A stretch of 7,658 nucleotides of DNA from an uncultured Fidelibacterota bacterium (GTDB lineage: Bacteria; Marinisomatota; Marinisomatia; Marinisomatales; UBA1611): positions 1 through 7,658 of the forward strand of contig CAJWHU010000071.1 in NCBI GenBank assembly GCA_913041325.1, written 5' to 3'. Position numbers and translations under genes: made by a program. Positions 6,349-7,658 of this stretch are shown in pieces; positions within the stretch are counted from its first letter, which is position 1; every line of letters starts with the position of its first letter. A model generated the notes under the pieces. The model was not told where the DNA came from. It saw only the letters and a list, made by a program, of their open reading frames with translations, and did not search any database.

Positions 6349-7379
6349 AATTCCAATTCCTTGTATTCTTTCTTTAATGCTACTCCTATGCCATCACCAA
6401 CTGGAAGTTTCAAAGCTCCTTTAACCACTTTGACACCTATGAACGGATCATTTTTAATCAACAAGTTACCATCTAAATCTACGTAGTCCGCGAAGGCCGC
6501 CAAATGAGAGGCTGCTGTAATTCCGACAGAAGTTTCGACCATACAGCCAATCATAATTTTCATTTTATTTAATTTCGCTAATTTTACCATTCGAATTGCC
6601 TCCTCAAAAGAACCGCACTTCATTAGTTTTATGTTTATACCGTCAAAAGCATGTTTAATATTTGGAATATCAAGAGAAGAAATACTGTTTTCATCAGCAA
6701 AAATTTCTATTGGAGATTTCTTCTTTAATAAATATGTTTGATCCAATTTATCAGCCGGGAATGGTTGCTCAATAAATTCAACATTGTAATCAGCCAGCCA
6801 CTTACACATTTCTAATGCATAGCCTAAATCCCAAGCCTCGTTTGCGTCAACTCTTATTAACTTATTTGTATGATTTCTAACTTCTTTAATAATTTGTTTA
6901 TTTTTACCCTTCTTACCAAGCTTGACTTTTAAAATTGAATATTTTTTAGCTTCTTTTACTTTCGTTGCAATATCTGTAAGGTCACCTATGGCTATGGTAT
7001 AGCTCGTAAGGGGCATTTTGTAATTATTTGAACCTATTAGTTCATAAATTGGACTCTTATTTATTTTCCCTTTCCAGTCCCAAATAGCCATATTTAATCC
7101 CATTTCTAATGACTTTAAACCCATTAATTGAGGGTGCAAATATTTAGATATTTCAATAACACTAGAAAGGTGAGATGGCAATTTTAGATTACTTCTCAGA
7201 ACTTTCTCAACAAGTTCTATCGTCTCGTTATACCGTATTGATGGGGCAACCTCACCAATTCCAATTATGTTTTCTTTTTTAAAATAAATAATTATTCTGT
7301 CATACCAGTCATTTTTACTTCTAGAGATACCAAAGGTGTGGTTTAAAATAATTCTGTGTTTTTTATAGGCTATCTCCAT
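6345..7379 (-). CDS. Enolase-superfamily dipeptide epimerase / N-acetyl-D-glutamate racemase (DgcA-like)
   Basis: These 344 residues form a complete member of the muconate-lactonizing subgroup of the enolase superfamily, as in L-Ala-D/L-Glu epimerase. An N-terminal capping domain (1-about 120, GIGEVAPS at 40-47) precedes a TIM-type barrel. Catalytic features are intact: the KxK pair K151/K153 in LKVKLG, metal ligands D178 in RVDANEAW, E204 in FIEQP and D229 in ADEN, the second-side base K251 in NIKLMKCG, and the DxD motif D301/D303 in VDLDGN that binds the substrate amino group in dipeptide epimerases. GCMVETSVGI (278-287) is also typical. The family name suggests murein-peptide recycling. 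However, the adjoining DUF1611 gene, which it overlaps by 10 nt, points to the DgcN-DgcA pair of D-glutamate catabolism, where the enolase member racemises N-acetyl-D-glutamate. Specificity cannot be settled from sequence alone. No Shine-Dalgarno is seen; coupling through the overlap is likely. Confidence 0.93.
   Translation of the reverse strand: MEIAYKKHRIILNHTFGISRSKNDWYDRIIIYFKKENIIGIGEVAPSIRYNETIELVEKVLRSNLKLPSHLSSVIEISKYLHPQLMGLKSLEMGLNMAIWDWKGKINKSPIYELIGSNNYKMPLTSYTIAIGDLTDIATKVKEAKKYSILKVKLGKKGKNKQIIKEVRNHTNKLIRVDANEAWDLGYALEMCKWLADYNVEFIEQPFPADKLDQTYLLKKKSPIEIFADENSISSLDIPNIKHAFDGINIKLMKCGSFEEAIRMVKLAKLNKMKIMIGCMVETSVGITAASHLAAFADYVDLDGNLLIKNDPFIGVKVVKGALKLPVGDGIGVALKKEYKELEL
6358..6362 (-). 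promoter_or_regulatory. Shine-Dalgarno of the methylmalonyl-CoA epimerase gene
   Basis: On the minus strand this is AAGGA, 9 nt before the ATG, lying inside the 3' end of the preceding gene. Together with the ATGA stop-start overlap it supports the annotated start and coupled translation. Confidence 0.6.
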
Positions 7380-7658
7380 TCTGATAATGCATTAATTATA
7401 TTTCTAATGATTCCACGATCACCATAACGAATTAGGTCTGTTACTGGCATTTTCATCCTGTTCTCCAATTTTTTAATTTCACTCATTGCTTCTTCATTGT
7501 TTTTTACAAAACTGAGAAGATTTATACCTAAAAATTTTGATTCCTTAAATGGTTTGAGCAAGTCGATATACATTTGCATGATCACGCTTAGTTTTGGTAT
7601 TGGATGGTTAGAAACATCAAGTTCTCGACCTAGCTCATGGGTGAGAATTAAATAGTCC
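7370..7658 (-). CDS. DUF1611 family protein (DgcN-like D-glutamate N-acetyltransferase candidate), C-terminal 96 residues
   Basis: The frame stays open to the right edge, so this is the 3' end of a longer gene, not a 71-residue protein starting at the internal GTG at 7585. The visible part starts DYLILTHELGRELD and continues through NHPIPKLS, a LGINLLSF strand, an acidic helix (NNEEAMSEIKKLENRMK), then MPVTDLIRYGDRG and a final helix. This matches the C-terminal end of DUF1611 as I recall it: an H-x-P-G-R-type motif, PIP-x-L, a VxGI-x-LN strand, SEEE..., then LPVxDPxR-G. DUF1611 proteins include DgcN, which N-acetylates D-glutamate. The P-loop-like core and N-terminal domain lie beyond the window, so catalytic residues cannot be checked. 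The 10-nt overlap with the enolase-superfamily gene indicates one operon. Confidence 0.82.
   Translation of the reverse strand, partial: DYLILTHELGRELDVSNHPIPKLSVIMQMYIDLLKPFKESKFLGINLLSFVKNNEEAMSEIKKLENRMKMPVTDLIRYGDRGIIRNIINALSEWR

Noticed and set aside
7370..7585. A separate 71-residue small protein starting at GTG 7585
   Set aside because: The frame is open upstream to the window edge, and the added residues complete a DUF1611-like motif, so it is the end of a longer gene.

Overview
The window is an AT-rich (roughly one third GC by eye), densely coded piece of a bacterial chromosome. It carries seven protein genes, two of them cut by the window edges. I see no tRNA, rRNA, IS element, CRISPR array or plasmid/phage signature. 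Three things suggest a free-living, possibly marine Gram-negative of the FCB type (Bacteroidota / Marinimicrobia-like): weak or absent Shine-Dalgarno sequences on most genes, a secreted protein built of Asp-Thr-Thr beta repeats with a MORN-type end, and a DUF1611/enolase-superfamily gene pair. That placement is inference and should be held loosely.

Left block (1-4257, all minus strand). In transcription order it holds uvrC, uvrB and the start of a sigma-54-interacting AAA+ activator. UvrB (damage-verifying helicase-like subunit) and UvrC (dual-incision nuclease) are complete, with all key motifs intact. They work together in nucleotide excision repair; uvrA is not in the window. The 68-nt uvrC-uvrB spacer holds a long inverted repeat whose 3' arm covers the uvrB start codon. 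The activator gene starts 4 nt after the uvrB stop, and its ribosome binding site lies inside the last two uvrB codons, so the three genes look like one transcript.

Middle (4258-5930). A 224-bp divergent intergenic region with a small operator-like repeat separates uvrC from a plus-strand gene. That gene encodes an exported 482-residue protein of unknown function: signal peptide, coiled coil, a beta-repeat tract with a clear 14-residue period, an inserted globular-looking segment of higher GC, a short resumption of the repeat, MORN-type repeats and a basic tail.

Right block (5944-7658, all minus strand). In transcription order it holds the 3' end of a DUF1611 (DgcN-like) gene, an enolase-superfamily dipeptide epimerase / DgcA-like racemase, and a methylmalonyl-CoA epimerase-type VOC protein. 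They overlap by 10 and 4 nt. DUF1611 plus an enolase-superfamily epimerase is the arrangement of the D-glutamate N-acetyltransferase / N-acetyl-D-glutamate racemase route described in marine bacteria. The tightly coupled epimerase as third gene is the unexpected part. This block converges on the plus-strand gene with only 13 nt between the stop codons.
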